Below, piece after piece: positions 50,818 to 60,157 of a stretch of DNA of 64,000 bases. This DNA comes from Fictibacillus norfolkensis (GTDB taxonomy: Bacteria > Bacillota > Bacilli > Bacillales > Fictibacillaceae). Under the pieces are notes generated by a model that worked only from the letters and a program-made list of their open reading frames with translations, did no database searches and had not been told where the DNA came from. The DNA lies in contig NZ_JACSQM010000002.1 of assembly GCF_014836645.1 (NCBI RefSeq), forward strand, positions 310,001-374,000, given 5' to 3'. Each line of letters starts with the position of its first letter. Within the stretch, counting starts at the first letter, position 1. The translations under genes and the position numbers were made by a program.

Positions 50818-52566
50818 TTATTGCCCAGCTTCTACACCGGTTTTCTTCATCTGCTTCTCATGTGCTTTACCATGAGCACGGTTTCGGTCTTCTTCTACTT
50901 CACGAGATACTTTAACTCCTTCAGCAACAGCCGCTGCCCCAACCTGCTGAAGACCATTCTGATCTTTTTGATAGACAAATGAAGCACGCGTCGAGATAGC
51001 AGCACCTGGTGAAGTTACAAACGGAACGACTTTATAATCTGTTCGCCATTCCTCAGGTGTAACGGTGCATTTCACATATCCACGATAATCGTTGAAGAAC
51101 TTAATATGAGCATTCAACCCTAATATCTTATCAGTATCAGAACGTTTATCAGCACCATTTCCGCCAGATGTGATGGATGTACCAACAAATTCAGCTCCAA
51201 ATACATTAGATGATGAATCATTGTAATCCGCTTTTAGATCGCACGCCCAGCTTGCATGTACATCGCCCGTCAGTACAATAATATTATTTAAATTCTTTGA
51301 TTGTATAAAATTTGTGATACGTTCACGTGATGCCGTGTACCCGTCCCATGCATCCATACTCAGCCTAGGCGCCTCAGCCGTCCCATAGTTTCTCTGTGCA
51401 AAAAATACTTGCTGAGCAAGAACATTCCAATGTGCTTTAGAGTTTCCTAAGTTCCGAAGCAACCATCGTTCTTGTTCTATACCTGTTAAAGTTCGATTTG
51501 GATCTTGAGATTCAGGGGTAGGTGGTTTACTTCCGTCTCCGTTGGCTTGATCATCACGATATTGTCGTGTATCCATAACGTTGAACATTGCCAAGTTTCC
51601 ATAAGTGAAGTCTCGATAGAGCAGCATGTCAGCTCCGTGTGGTAAGGAAGATCGGCGAAGTGGCATGTGCTCATAATACGCTTGATAACCTGCAGCACGG
51701 CGCTTTACAAACGCTTCAACCGACTGTCCTTTTTCGGGAATCATGTTTGCATAGTTGTTCTCTACTTCATGATCATCCCACGTTACGATCCAAGGGAATG
51801 CTGCATGAGCTGCCTTTAAATTACCATCTGAACGATATTGAGCATGTCTGTTTCGATAGTCTTCAAGTGTCATAATCTCTGGACCGCTATGGGTTCTAAC
51901 ATTGCCAGATGGTGATACATATTCATTAGGTCCATACTCATATATGTAGTCGCCAAGATGAACAACAAAATCTAACTCTTCTTCTGACATATGCTGATAG
52001 GCTGTAAAGAAACCATGTTCATATTGCTGACAAGATGCAAATGCAAAAGTCATACTTTTCACATTCGCACCTTTTCTAGGGAGAGTCTTCGTTTTTCCAA
52101 CCGGGCTGAATTCATATCCGCTTTTGAATCGGTAAAAGTATACATGGTTCGGCTTAAGTCCTTCTACTTCAACATGTACAGAATGCGCCAGATTAGGACG
52201 CGCTAGCTCCGTGCCCTTTTGCACAATCTTTTTGAATCGTTCATCTTCTGCGATCTCCCATTTAACAGGTACAGCCTGATTAGGCATTCCTCCGCCATTC
52301 AATGGATCTGGTGCTAATCTTGTCCATAAAACAACGCCGTCTGCTAACGGGTCACCTGATGCTACACCTAATGTGAACGGATAATTTCTAAATTTTGGTG
52401 CCGCGTTCACTTCGTAGCTCCCTAGCGACTGAGCAATTGTAAGCCCCAGTGAAATTCCTGCAATTTTTCCGGCACCCGAGAGAAAAGTTCTGCGATTCAG
52501 TTTGTTTTTTTTTAAGCTGTCTTCTGTAAGCTTCTTAACCCATTCATCCATCGGTCTTTCATCCAT
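50818..52566 (-). CDS. phoD: Alkaline phosphatase D (Tat-exported phosphodiesterase/phosphatase)
   Basis: The 582-residue protein has a twin-arginine signal (NKLNRRTFLSGAGKIAGISLG, residues 22-42), then the PhoD N-domain (FTLGVASGDPLADGVVLWTRLAP) and metallophosphatase motifs: FASCQQYEHG with a candidate Cys ligand, VVHLGDYIYEYGP, VTWDDHEVENNY, VLTGDVHASWACDL and VGTSITSGGNG. It hydrolyses phosphodiesters such as teichoic acid outside the cell, using Ca/Fe. A TTAACA hexamer and TATAAT lie upstream (about 52609-52630, minus strand); a true Pho box repeat is not clear. Confidence 0.95.
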   Translation of the reverse strand: MDERPMDEWVKKLTEDSLKKNKLNRRTFLSGAGKIAGISLGLTIAQSLGSYEVNAAPKFRNYPFTLGVASGDPLADGVVLWTRLAPDPLNGGGMPNQAVPVKWEIAEDERFKKIVQKGTELARPNLAHSVHVEVEGLKPNHVYFYRFKSGYEFSPVGKTKTLPRKGANVKSMTFAFASCQQYEHGFFTAYQHMSEEELDFVVHLGDYIYEYGPNEYVSPSGNVRTHSGPEIMTLEDYRNRHAQYRSDGNLKAAHAAFPWIVTWDDHEVENNYANMIPEKGQSVEAFVKRRAAGYQAYYEHMPLRRSSLPHGADMLLYRDFTYGNLAMFNVMDTRQYRDDQANGDGSKPPTPESQDPNRTLTGIEQERWLLRNLGNSKAHWNVLAQQVFFAQRNYGTAEAPRLSMDAWDGYTASRERITNFIQSKNLNNIIVLTGDVHASWACDLKADYNDSSSNVFGAEFVGTSITSGGNGADKRSDTDKILGLNAHIKFFNDYRGYVKCTVTPEEWRTDYKVVPFVTSPGAAISTRASFVYQKDQNGLQQVGAAAVAEGVKVSREVEEDRNRAHGKAHEKQMKKTGVEAGQ

Positions 52567-52861
52567 GCTTGATGCAACCCCTTTTAAATGAATTTAGTAC
52601 ACCGTTCATTATAGAGAGGAAATGTTAAGAAACTATTTTTTTATGTAAACGTATAAATGGCTACACATAGGAACAACTTACTAATCTTATTAATTGAAAT
52701 TAAAAGACGAACTGGTGCACTAGTTATTAATCACAATTCGCAACATACCTTATGCTTCTTATGTCCTGTTCTTCTTTATTAAATCTTTACTTCATAAACA
52801 TAATTAATCGTATTAGTGTGAAAAGTATTTATCTTGATTAAAAGGAATAGGTGATGGCAAA

Positions 52862-53017
52862 ATGGCACTCAGACGGAGAAAGAAAAAGAAGTACAACAAT
52901 GAAACATACACATGGCTAGACTTTATTATTGATCTTGTATTGGTTATTCCTGAACTTATCATCTGGCTGATTCGACTACTTGGAAGAAGTGTTTTTAGGC
53001 TGTTTGACGGAATTTAA
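52862..53017 (+). CDS. 51-residue basic membrane protein
   Basis: An ATG at 52862 opens a 51-codon frame: a run of Arg/Lys (MALRRRKKKKYNN), then a long hydrophobic stretch (WLDFIIDLVLVIPELIIWLI) and an amphipathic basic end (RLLGRSVFRLFDGI). The ribosome site (GGTGATGG) is moderate. A perfect bidirectional terminator starts one base after the stop, supporting it as a true small gene. The 295-base stretch upstream holds only promoter DNA of this gene and phoD. The function is unknown. Confidence 0.65.
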   Translation: MALRRRKKKKYNNETYTWLDFIIDLVLVIPELIIWLIRLLGRSVFRLFDGI

Positions 53018-53050
53018 AAAGACTGAACTCTCATTCCGAGTTCAGTCTTT
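53018..53050. terminator. Bidirectional terminator
   Basis: AAAGACTGAACTC pairs perfectly with GAGTTCAGTCTTT around a 7-base loop, ending both the 51-codon gene and the histidine kinase gene. Confidence 0.92.
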
Positions 53051-53075
53051 TCCATTCAGAACTTTAATCTCTAAG

Positions 53076-54896
53076 TTATTCCGTTTTTCGTAAAGTGATA
53101 GAAACGGTTGTTCCTTTACCAGGGTAACTTTCTACTTTTAAATGTCCTTTATGCTCTGTAATAATTTTATTACTAACCGTTAGCCCTAGACCAATTCCTT
53201 TTTCCTTATTGGTAAAGAAAGGAACGCCAATGCTCTTTAACCTTTCTTCTTCAATTCCAATCCCATTATCTACAAAGATGAGTTTAATTTTCTGATCAGT
53301 CGTTTCTTCAATGGCTATCGTGAGAATTCCACCATCATTCATAGCTTCGATCGCATTTTTAATCACATTGATGAAAACTTGTTTAATCTGGTTCTTTTCA
53401 CAAGAGACAAAGAGATCCTTCTCTTTGAATAATAGGCGAATTTCTACATTGTACAAATTAGCTTCAGACGTTAGTAACATTACAGTGTCTTGCAGAAGCT
53501 GAATAATGTTCACGTTCTTCATATATTGAGTAGCGTCTGGTTTTGCTAATGCCATAAACTCATTCACGATGAATTCAATCCGATGAAGTTCCTCACAGAT
53601 TACTTCATTATATAAATAGAGTTTGTTTTGATCGATCTCACTATTTTTCATTAAAGAAAACAATCCTTTAATGGATGTGAGTGGATTTCTGATCTCATGA
53701 GCAACACCTGCTGCTAGTTCTCCCAATACGGCAAGTTTTTCACTATTTCGTATATACTCATCTGCTTTTTTCTTTTCTGTAATATCTCGAGAGATAAATA
53801 CGAGACCTTCTATGTCCCCTTCATCAGACACCATCGGCATGCCTTTACCCTCTAATAAAACAGGATGACCTGAAGCATGTATCTTGCGATAAACAAGAGG
53901 AAGCGGATTTTCCAATGCGGCAACTAATTTAATATATTTCTCTACACTCTCATGATCCTCCAAATGAACACAATTCAGAGCGCTTGTACCGAGGAGTGAG
54001 CTTGGTTCGATTCCTAAAACATTTTTATATGATCGTGAGGCGTATAAATAGTTTCCATTCATGTCAACTGAGCAGATTAAATCGTTGCTATGATCCAAGA
54101 TAATCTTATGTTTGAATTCATTCTTTCTCAAGGCAGCTTCTGCTTCTTTTCTCTTTGTAATATCTCGAGATGCAACAATCGCAGAGAGGTTGTCTTTATG
54201 ACTGATAGGGGTCCCTTTAGACTCTAGCCAAATATAACTCCCATCTTTTTTCAAGTATCTATATTCAATCGTAAGAGGTATTTCCTTCATGATCATTCGA
54301 GTAAATTCTTGAATCACTCGGTCTCTATCTTCCGGATGAACAAGGTTAAATGGAGTGGTACCTATCGCTTCACTTTGAGTATAACCAGTTACCCAAAAAT
54401 AGGAAGGTGTCAAATAGGTGAAGATTCCATCACCACTAACAATTCCAATAATATCTATCATATTTTCAGTTATAAGCTTTAAATGATCAAGCGTTTCTTT
54501 CTTTTCAAGATGCTGCTGTGTTAAATTGCGAATGATAATTTGTGTGGCGTGTGATGAAAACATCAGGGGAAATCCGATGACTTCTAATTGAATAAGATTA
54601 CCCTTTTGTGTGATCCATGTTTGTTCACTTGGCTTAGGGGCAATACCTTTGTCGCATGTTTGAATCCTTTCCTCCACTAAATTATGCAACTCATTCGGGA
54701 GGTTGTTCCATATCGGCTGACCGATGATATCTTCTTCTGCTTCTAATATCTTTCTTGCTGCTGGATTTACATATACCCAAGTTCGATCTTTCTGGATAAG
54801 AAAAGGTGTTTCAGAATGTTCAAATTGATTGGCGTATGTTCTCATTTGATTAATGAAAAGGCTGTCTCCTAATACTTGACCATCTGAAGTTTCCAT
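53076..54896 (-). CDS. Multi-PAS sensor histidine kinase (KinA/KinE-like)
   Basis: The 606-residue protein has no membrane segments. Three PAS domains (residues about 25-125, 140-250 and 265-375) include TYLTPSYFWVTGYTQSEAIG and YLYASRSYKNVLGIEPSSLLG. The kinase core follows: H-box LAAGVAHEIRNPLTSIKGLF near 395, N-box KQVFINVIKNAIEAM, G1 FVDNGIGIEEE and G2 KEKGIGLGLTVSNKII. No response regulator is adjacent, which fits an orphan kinase feeding the sporulation phosphorelay, as B. subtilis KinA-KinE do; this is inference. ATG 54896 is six bases after GGAGG. Confidence 0.92.
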   Translation of the reverse strand: METSDGQVLGDSLFINQMRTYANQFEHSETPFLIQKDRTWVYVNPAARKILEAEEDIIGQPIWNNLPNELHNLVEERIQTCDKGIAPKPSEQTWITQKGNLIQLEVIGFPLMFSSHATQIIIRNLTQQHLEKKETLDHLKLITENMIDIIGIVSGDGIFTYLTPSYFWVTGYTQSEAIGTTPFNLVHPEDRDRVIQEFTRMIMKEIPLTIEYRYLKKDGSYIWLESKGTPISHKDNLSAIVASRDITKRKEAEAALRKNEFKHKIILDHSNDLICSVDMNGNYLYASRSYKNVLGIEPSSLLGTSALNCVHLEDHESVEKYIKLVAALENPLPLVYRKIHASGHPVLLEGKGMPMVSDEGDIEGLVFISRDITEKKKADEYIRNSEKLAVLGELAAGVAHEIRNPLTSIKGLFSLMKNSEIDQNKLYLYNEVICEELHRIEFIVNEFMALAKPDATQYMKNVNIIQLLQDTVMLLTSEANLYNVEIRLLFKEKDLFVSCEKNQIKQVFINVIKNAIEAMNDGGILTIAIEETTDQKIKLIFVDNGIGIEEERLKSIGVPFFTNKEKGIGLGLTVSNKIITEHKGHLKVESYPGKGTTVSITLRKTE

Positions 54897-55020
54897 ACCC
54901 ACCCTCCATTAAAAACGTTAATCAAAACGTTTCGTTCATGATTACCTAAATTATAAACACATGTCCTTTTGCAAATAAAGATATTTTTTCAAAAATATTC
55001 TTACTACTTAATTGTTTTTC

Positions 55021-55266
55021 TTAATTAATGATGGATAGTTGTTTTTGATCATAGATGAATTTTGTTTCATAAAAAGTATGAAAGGCATGTTTCAAAGCAG
55101 TTTTTCGATCCGGAGCTGTATGAGAGGACATGATAATATGTTCTTGCTTGTAATAAAGCATACTTATCACTACAGTTGTTTTGTTGGTATAGAAAAAAAT
55201 ATCAACATCTAATATTTCACTGCCTGTTATCAAACGGATAAAGCGATATTGCGGCGTTCTTACCAT
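55021..55266 (-). CDS. Small protein, unknown function
   Basis: The 81-residue protein (MVRTPQYRFIRLITGSEIL) shows alternating beta strands (VDIFFYTNKTTVVISMLYYKQEHIIM) and a C-terminal helix (RKTALKHAFHTFYETKF). A small alpha/beta fold is likely. No family is recognised. AGGGGG nine bases before the ATG is the ribosome site. Confidence 0.6.
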   Translation of the reverse strand: MVRTPQYRFIRLITGSEILDVDIFFYTNKTTVVISMLYYKQEHIIMSSHTAPDRKTALKHAFHTFYETKFIYDQKQLSIIN

Positions 55267-55413
55267 TTCCCTCAGCCCCCTTTTAATCTTCCATCCCTTT
55301 TTACTTTTGTATTAAAAGTTTAGTTATTTAAATAGTAAATAATCACTATAAATTTGTCAATATATTCTGTCAATTTAAGTCGATTTCCTGGGAAATTAGA
55401 ATGATAAAGAAAA

Positions 55414-55433
55414 AAGACGGGAAATCCCGTCTT
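55414..55433. terminator. Terminator of the 74-residue gene
   Basis: AAGACGGGA and TCCCGTCTT form a perfect stem with a two-base gap, preceded on the plus strand by A residues that give TTTTTT on the minus strand. Confidence 0.8.
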
Positions 55434-55656
55434 AATTTCTGTTAGGTGGCTTTTCATTATCAGGCGAAGTCTGTCCACCAGCTCCTGTAGAGTCTCTATC
55501 TTTAATCACATTAGTCGTGTTATGTTCTGAGGATGGGGATATGGAAACTAATCTAAAATCTGTTCCAGAAAGTTGTTCTTCCAACAATTTTTCAATATTT
55601 TGCGATGCTTGGATTGTTGTCTCATCGTATTCTAATTGAATAGTAATAGATTTCAA
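55432..55656 (-). CDS. Small protein, unknown function
   Basis: A TTG start six bases after AAAGGAGGAG gives 74 residues: a beta strand (KSITIQLEYDETTIQA), a helix (NIEKLLEEQLSG), a second strand (FRLVSISPSS) and a hydrophilic, Gly/Pro/Asn-rich tail. The longer frame to 55680 starts upstream of the ribosome site. No family is recognised. The stop codon overlaps the terminator. Confidence 0.6.
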   Translation of the reverse strand: MKSITIQLEYDETTIQASQNIEKLLEEQLSGTDFRLVSISPSSEHNTTNVIKDRDSTGAGGQTSPDNEKPPNRN

Positions 55657-55712
55657 ATGAATCTCCTCCTTTACCTTCATTTGTTCCCTGCATCATAAAA
55701 AATAAACAAGAA

Positions 55713-55741
55713 AAGAGACCATCTGTTAGGGATGGTCTCTT
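55713..55741 (-). terminator. Terminator of the CorC/HlyC gene
   Basis: AAGAGACCATC pairs perfectly with GATGGTCTCTT around a seven-base loop, followed on the minus strand by TTCTTG. Confidence 0.8.
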
Positions 55742-55746
55742 AAAAC

Positions 55747-57108
55747 TTAAGCTTCTTTTTCAACTAAGTTGTGTTCTAATTCTTGGGATGAAGAAGACGT
55801 TACTTCATCCTGATTAAGTCTTTTCGTAATTTCGATTTTTTTAACTTGATGTCCATCAATTTCAATCACTTTGAAATCATATTCATCATACGATATGACC
55901 TGATTTTCTTGTATCTCTGAGTTTTGTGAAAGAACCCAGCCACCAATAGTATCAAGTTCACTATCATCAATTTCAAGTCCATAAATGTCGTTCACTTCTG
56001 CGATCAATACTTTACCGTCAAAGTGCTTAACATTTGGACTGACTGCATGAATCATTGGTGATTCATCTTCATCAAATTCATCACGTATTTCCCCAACAAG
56101 CTCTTCCAAAATATCTTCAATGGTAACAATACCTGCTGTTCCACCATATTCATCAACTAATACAGCCATATGAAATCCTTTTTTCTGAAGCTTTAATAGT
56201 GTTTCCTTAATCGGTGTATTTTCAAATACGCTCAATGTTGGTCTAATGTAATGTTCAAGAGGGTATTCTTTTCCTTTAATCAGGTCAAAAAATACTTCTT
56301 TCGCATTCACCATACCAAGAACATTATCTTTATCTTCCCCTACAACAGGGTAACGTGTATATTTTTCTTCTGCAATTATATTAATATTTTCTGCAACGGT
56401 ATTGTCTTCATAAAGACAAACCATTTCAGTGCGAGGGACCATGATCTCTTTTGCAGTTCTGTCGTCAAATTCGAATACCTTTTCTACATAACTGAACTCA
56501 GATTTGTTGATTTCACCACTTTTGTAGCTCTCACTTAAGATTAGACGAAGTTCTTCTTCAGTATGTGCCATTTCATGTTCTGAAGCTGGTTTTAGACCAA
56601 ACATTCTTACTAGAAGCTGAGCACTTCCGTTTAAGAACCAAATGAATGGATACATAACTCTATAGAATCCGATCAATGCAGGTGATAACAATAAGCTGAT
56701 TGTTTCAGCTTTTTGAATAGCTACTGTTTTTGGTGCAAGCTCACCAAGAACAACGTGTAAAAAAGTAATGGATGCAAAAGCAATTGCAAATGATAATGTA
56801 TGAACAATCGCCGGGCTTAAATCCATTTTTTCAAATACTGGACCGAGAATTGCTTCTACCGTAGGCTCACCTAACCAACCTAATCCTAATGCTGTAATTG
56901 TAATACCTAACTGACAGGCAGAGAGTGATCCATCAAGGTTTGAAATAACCTTTTGTGCTGCAATCGCTCGTTTGTTGCCTTCTTCAGCTAATTGGTCAAT
57001 TCTTGATTTACGAATCTTAACAATCGCAAATTCTGCTGCTACGAAAAAAGCGGTTAGTAGAATAAGTACGGCTACTGCAAGTAATTTCAATAAGGTCAAA
57101 CTGTCCAA
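55747..57108 (-). CDS. CNNM/CorC-type transporter-associated protein (DUF21-CBS-CorC_HlyC)
   Basis: The 453-residue protein has an N-terminal DUF21 membrane domain with about four helices (AVLILLTAFFVAAEFAIVKIRKSRI, LACQLGITITALGLGWLGEP), two CBS domains (MVPRTEMVCLYED to VDEYGGTAGIVTIEDILEELVGEI) and a CorC_HlyC domain at the C-terminus (VSPNVKHFDGKVLIAEVNDIYGLEI). Relatives act in magnesium homeostasis, some as Mg2+ exporters such as B. subtilis MpfA. The start is TTG, five bases after AAGGAG. The roughly 170-base leader contains an extra AGGAGGTGA without a clear ORF. Confidence 0.92.
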   Translation of the reverse strand: MDSLTLLKLLAVAVLILLTAFFVAAEFAIVKIRKSRIDQLAEEGNKRAIAAQKVISNLDGSLSACQLGITITALGLGWLGEPTVEAILGPVFEKMDLSPAIVHTLSFAIAFASITFLHVVLGELAPKTVAIQKAETISLLLSPALIGFYRVMYPFIWFLNGSAQLLVRMFGLKPASEHEMAHTEEELRLILSESYKSGEINKSEFSYVEKVFEFDDRTAKEIMVPRTEMVCLYEDNTVAENINIIAEEKYTRYPVVGEDKDNVLGMVNAKEVFFDLIKGKEYPLEHYIRPTLSVFENTPIKETLLKLQKKGFHMAVLVDEYGGTAGIVTIEDILEELVGEIRDEFDEDESPMIHAVSPNVKHFDGKVLIAEVNDIYGLEIDDSELDTIGGWVLSQNSEIQENQVISYDEYDFKVIEIDGHQVKKIEITKRLNQDEVTSSSSQELEHNLVEKEA

Positions 57109-57276
57109 AAAGACTCCTTATACCCCAAGTTACTGGAATATAAGTTGTCACCTCCTAAGTGTTATAAATTTTTTTATAATCAAGAAAAAGTATATCATAT
57201 AATTGAAGAACTTACTTAATAAAACAACTTACTTGTATTTTACATTTACTTTTCTAATCCTTAAAACTCGTTTACA

Positions 57277-57585
57277 TTATTCTGAAATTTCTACAGTATC
57301 TAAGTCTTCCTCCTTTTTCAACACAAGTTTATTCTCTTTTTCATCATAATAATAAATCTTCATTCCATGCCCTGAATCAGTTTCTTCAAAGTTGGAGTAC
57401 AGTCCAAAATACCCGTTACCTAATGGGACAAGATTATTTTCTGAATTCGTTGTAATAGTAGGATACTCTTCATTCTCTGCGCTACCACTATTACTGATAG
57501 ACCCGATTACAAATAATAACAAGATTCCTAATACAATCAATGTCCTACGAATGCAGCGCAATTCAGAAGCTGTATCTGAATACAT
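57277..57585 (-). CDS. Small single-pass membrane protein, unknown function
   Basis: The 102-residue protein has one membrane helix (IVLGILLLFVIGSISN, residues 17-33), an inner end of 16 residues and an acidic outer domain (TTNSENNLVPLGNGYFGLYSNF, KIYYYDEKENKLVLKKEEDLD) with beta-strand character. CGGAGTGA precedes the ATG. No family is recognised. Confidence 0.65.
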   Translation of the reverse strand: MYSDTASELRCIRRTLIVLGILLLFVIGSISNSGSAENEEYPTITTNSENNLVPLGNGYFGLYSNFEETDSGHGMKIYYYDEKENKLVLKKEEDLDTVEISE

Positions 57586-57741
57586 AAAATCACTCCGTTT
57601 TTTATATTCTCTTCTTGTTAATTATCACATAATAACAAAGAAAAATGATACTAAATATGGGAGACTTACCCATTTTAAAGTGGTATTCTATAAATGGTAA
57701 AACACTGTTATAGGATGCAGCAAAGAAAGGATGAACATCAA

Positions 57742-58392
57742 ATGGATTTTGTACTGGATCATAAATGGGTGTTTCTCATTCTGGCCGAGACCGTATTTTG
57801 GGTTTCCACCTTATCTTTTTTAGTGGTACGTTATTGGTTCAATCTAAAGAAATTAAGCATTGCATTCTTCATTCTCTTTCTCTTAAATGACCTATGGATT
57901 GCTGCGATGGGATATTTTGATTATTTAAGAACAGGAGAATTCTCCTCCTATCAAATTATTATTCTTGTCGTGATCGCTTATGCATTTTTGTATGGAAAGA
58001 GTGATTTTCAAAAATTAGATCGCTTTATACAGCGAAAGGTCGCCAAATGGCGTGGCTTGCCTGAGTCCGAACTGCTCGATTCAAAACCACTTTATGGGAT
58101 GCAACATGCGAAGCAAGAAAGACAAAATCTTTATAAGCACATTCTTTTATTCATCACCATACAAGGTGTTTTTTGGCTGGTATTTGGACTTTCAGATGCC
58201 ATATCAACTATACAATTAGACTCCCTGTGGAAAGATTGGTATGACACAACAAAGACAGATCTATTCTACAAAAACGATACTGTTAATAATGTCACACGTA
58301 TTTGGACCCTGATACTTGCGATTGATGTAGTCGTATCGTTGTCTTATACGGTTGCTCCAAAAAAAGAAAAGAAAGCAACGCGTGCCGCTTAA
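57742..58392 (+). CDS. Integral membrane protein, unknown function
   Basis: From the ATG at 57742 (AAAGGA ten bases upstream) the protein has 216 residues with five or six helices (VFLILAETVFWVSTLSFLVV, LSIAFFILFLLNDLWIAAMG, QIIILVVIAYAFLYG, HILLFITIQGVFWLVFGL, WTLILAIDVVVSLSYTV) and a cytoplasmic loop with VAKWRGLPESELLDSKPLYG. Similar proteins occur across Bacillaceae without assigned function. A bidirectional terminator follows. Confidence 0.75.
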   Translation: MDFVLDHKWVFLILAETVFWVSTLSFLVVRYWFNLKKLSIAFFILFLLNDLWIAAMGYFDYLRTGEFSSYQIIILVVIAYAFLYGKSDFQKLDRFIQRKVAKWRGLPESELLDSKPLYGMQHAKQERQNLYKHILLFITIQGVFWLVFGLSDAISTIQLDSLWKDWYDTTKTDLFYKNDTVNNVTRIWTLILAIDVVVSLSYTVAPKKEKKATRAA

Positions 58393-58396
58393 ACTA

Positions 58397-58430
58397 AAAG
58401 AGCTTGGGATATTATCATCCCAAGCTCTTT
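58397..58430. terminator. Bidirectional terminator before the drug exporter end
   Basis: AAAGAGCTTGGGAT pairs perfectly with ATCCCAAGCTCTTT around a six-base loop between convergent genes. Confidence 0.92.
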
Positions 58431-58437
58431 TATAATA

Positions 58438-59958
58438 TTATTTTGATTTTATATTTTGTTTCGATGTCTCTACCCGTTCATTCCCCATAAACAATATGAC
58501 TACAGCTGAAATTACGATTGGAATCAATGCATAAGTGAAAACAGTCGTAATAGACGCAGACATTGAAGCTGTTATTCCATCTAAGACTTCAGGAGGTATT
58601 TTAGATCGTTCTCCTGCCTGAAATATTTTTTGCGGGTCAATCTCTTTAAATGCCGCAGCACCTTGCCCTGCAAAGCCTTTTAGATTCTCACTTATATTCT
58701 CGTAAAAAATCCGATTTTGAAGTGCACCAAAAATGGTTACACCAAGTGTCATACCTAATGACCGCAAAAATGCATTTGTAGAGTTGGCTGAACCTCTATA
58801 ACGAAACTCCATCTTATTGATCGTTGCTGCCGGTAATAGAGAGAACGAGAAGCCCATACCAAATCCAACAATCACCATAAAAAAGGTAAGCATCATTCTA
58901 GACGTATCCGGTGTCATTCCACTCAGCATATACATGCCGGTGAAATAAGAAATTACGGATACAATCATGAGGTTACGGAAGCTGGTTTTGGTTTGAAAAA
59001 TACCACCGATCATACTTCCAGCAACAGAACCTAACATCATTGGTGTAAGAATTAAGCCTGCACTTGTTGCAGAACCTCCATAAACCGCTTGAACGAAAAT
59101 AGGAATAAACACGGCGAGTATAATGAATGTTCCACCGTATAGAAAACCTAGAATCTGTGAAGTAGCAAAAAGTCTCTTCTTAAACATCCAAAATGAAATA
59201 ATCGGTTCGGATGCTTTTTGTTCTACAGCAAAGAACACAATAAAAAAGACAGTAAATATCGTAAACAAAGCTACGATCTGCGTAGAATCCCATGCATACG
59301 TCTTGCCACCAAGTTCAAGAGCAAACATCAGACTAACAACTGCGATCACAAGTGTGATGGCACCCCACCAGTCGATCTTTTGCTCGCGATGTTCCAGTGT
59401 TTCTTTATAATAACGGAAGATCAAGTAAAAGGAAGCTGCACCAATAGGAACGTTAATATAGAACACCCAATGCCAGCTGATCGCATCAGTAATGAATGCT
59501 CCAAGTAAAGGTCCGAGAACACTTGAAGTTCCGAAGACCGCCCCAAGAAGCCCAGTCATCTTCCCTCTCTTTTCTGGAGGGAAAATATCAAAAACAATCG
59601 TAAAGGCAATAGGCATCAGTGCTCCCCCACCAATACCTTGAATCGCTCTAAACGCTATCAGCTGCTCCATACTTTGAGCAAGACCGCAAAGGGCTGAACC
59701 GATAAGGAAAACGACAAGTCCAAAAATGAAAAATCGTTTTCTGCCATACATATCGGACAACTTACCGTAAATAGGCATCCCGGCCATTACGGCGACCATG
59801 TATGAGCCTGTAACCCAAACGAATTTATCAAACCCTCCAAGGTCCGCAACAATCGTACCCATCGCCGTTGCTACAATGGTATTATCCATCGCGGCCATTA
59901 GAATACCTAGCAACAACCCGGCTACGACTAACTTTAGATTTGTTTCTTTATGTACCAT
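58438..59958 (-). CDS. DHA2-family multidrug efflux MFS transporter (14 TM)
   Basis: The 506-residue protein has 14 predicted helices and the DHA2 motifs: LGILMAAMDNTIVATAMGTI in helix 1, GMPIYGKLSDMYGRKRFFIFG (motif A) and AFRAIQGIGGGALMPIAFTI with GLLGAVFGTSSVLGPLLGAFI (motif C). It resembles Bmr3/Mdr of B. subtilis and EmrB/QacA exporters, which expel toxic compounds by proton antiport; the substrates are not predictable. The ATG is 8 bases after GGAG. A perfect 17-bp inverted repeat lies 22 bases before the start codon and is probably regulatory. Confidence 0.93.
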   Translation of the reverse strand: MVHKETNLKLVVAGLLLGILMAAMDNTIVATAMGTIVADLGGFDKFVWVTGSYMVAVMAGMPIYGKLSDMYGRKRFFIFGLVVFLIGSALCGLAQSMEQLIAFRAIQGIGGGALMPIAFTIVFDIFPPEKRGKMTGLLGAVFGTSSVLGPLLGAFITDAISWHWVFYINVPIGAASFYLIFRYYKETLEHREQKIDWWGAITLVIAVVSLMFALELGGKTYAWDSTQIVALFTIFTVFFIVFFAVEQKASEPIISFWMFKKRLFATSQILGFLYGGTFIILAVFIPIFVQAVYGGSATSAGLILTPMMLGSVAGSMIGGIFQTKTSFRNLMIVSVISYFTGMYMLSGMTPDTSRMMLTFFMVIVGFGMGFSFSLLPAATINKMEFRYRGSANSTNAFLRSLGMTLGVTIFGALQNRIFYENISENLKGFAGQGAAAFKEIDPQKIFQAGERSKIPPEVLDGITASMSASITTVFTYALIPIVISAVVILFMGNERVETSKQNIKSK

Positions 59959-59980
59959 ATCGCCATCTCCTAATCTAACA

Positions 59981-60019
59981 CCCTCATGTATACTTAATAA
60001 ACTTAAGTATACATGAGGG
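59981..60019. repeat. Perfect 39-bp inverted repeat in the exporter leader
   Basis: CCCTCATGTATACTTAA (59981-59997) recurs as its exact reverse complement at 60003-60019 around the five bases TAAAC. Each arm contains a GTATAC palindrome, so the site has a two-level symmetry. No T run follows on either strand, so it is not a normal terminator; an operator or an mRNA hairpin next to the ribosome site is likelier. Confidence 0.85.
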
Positions 60020-60157
60020 ACTGTCCCCCAACAATTTATTTCCTTCGCTAATTCTCTCCATTTAATTAGGGTGTTTTCTACAGATCAACCTATAAAAATA
60101 GTTAAATTACTAATTTAATAAATTATACTCACCTCTTATTCCTATTCTTTCACATAG

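Noticed and set aside
57109..57180. Small leader ORF before the CorC/HlyC gene
   Set aside because: An AGGAGGTGA is present, but the only codons at proper distance are ATA/ATT, and the GTG frame has no spacing from the site.
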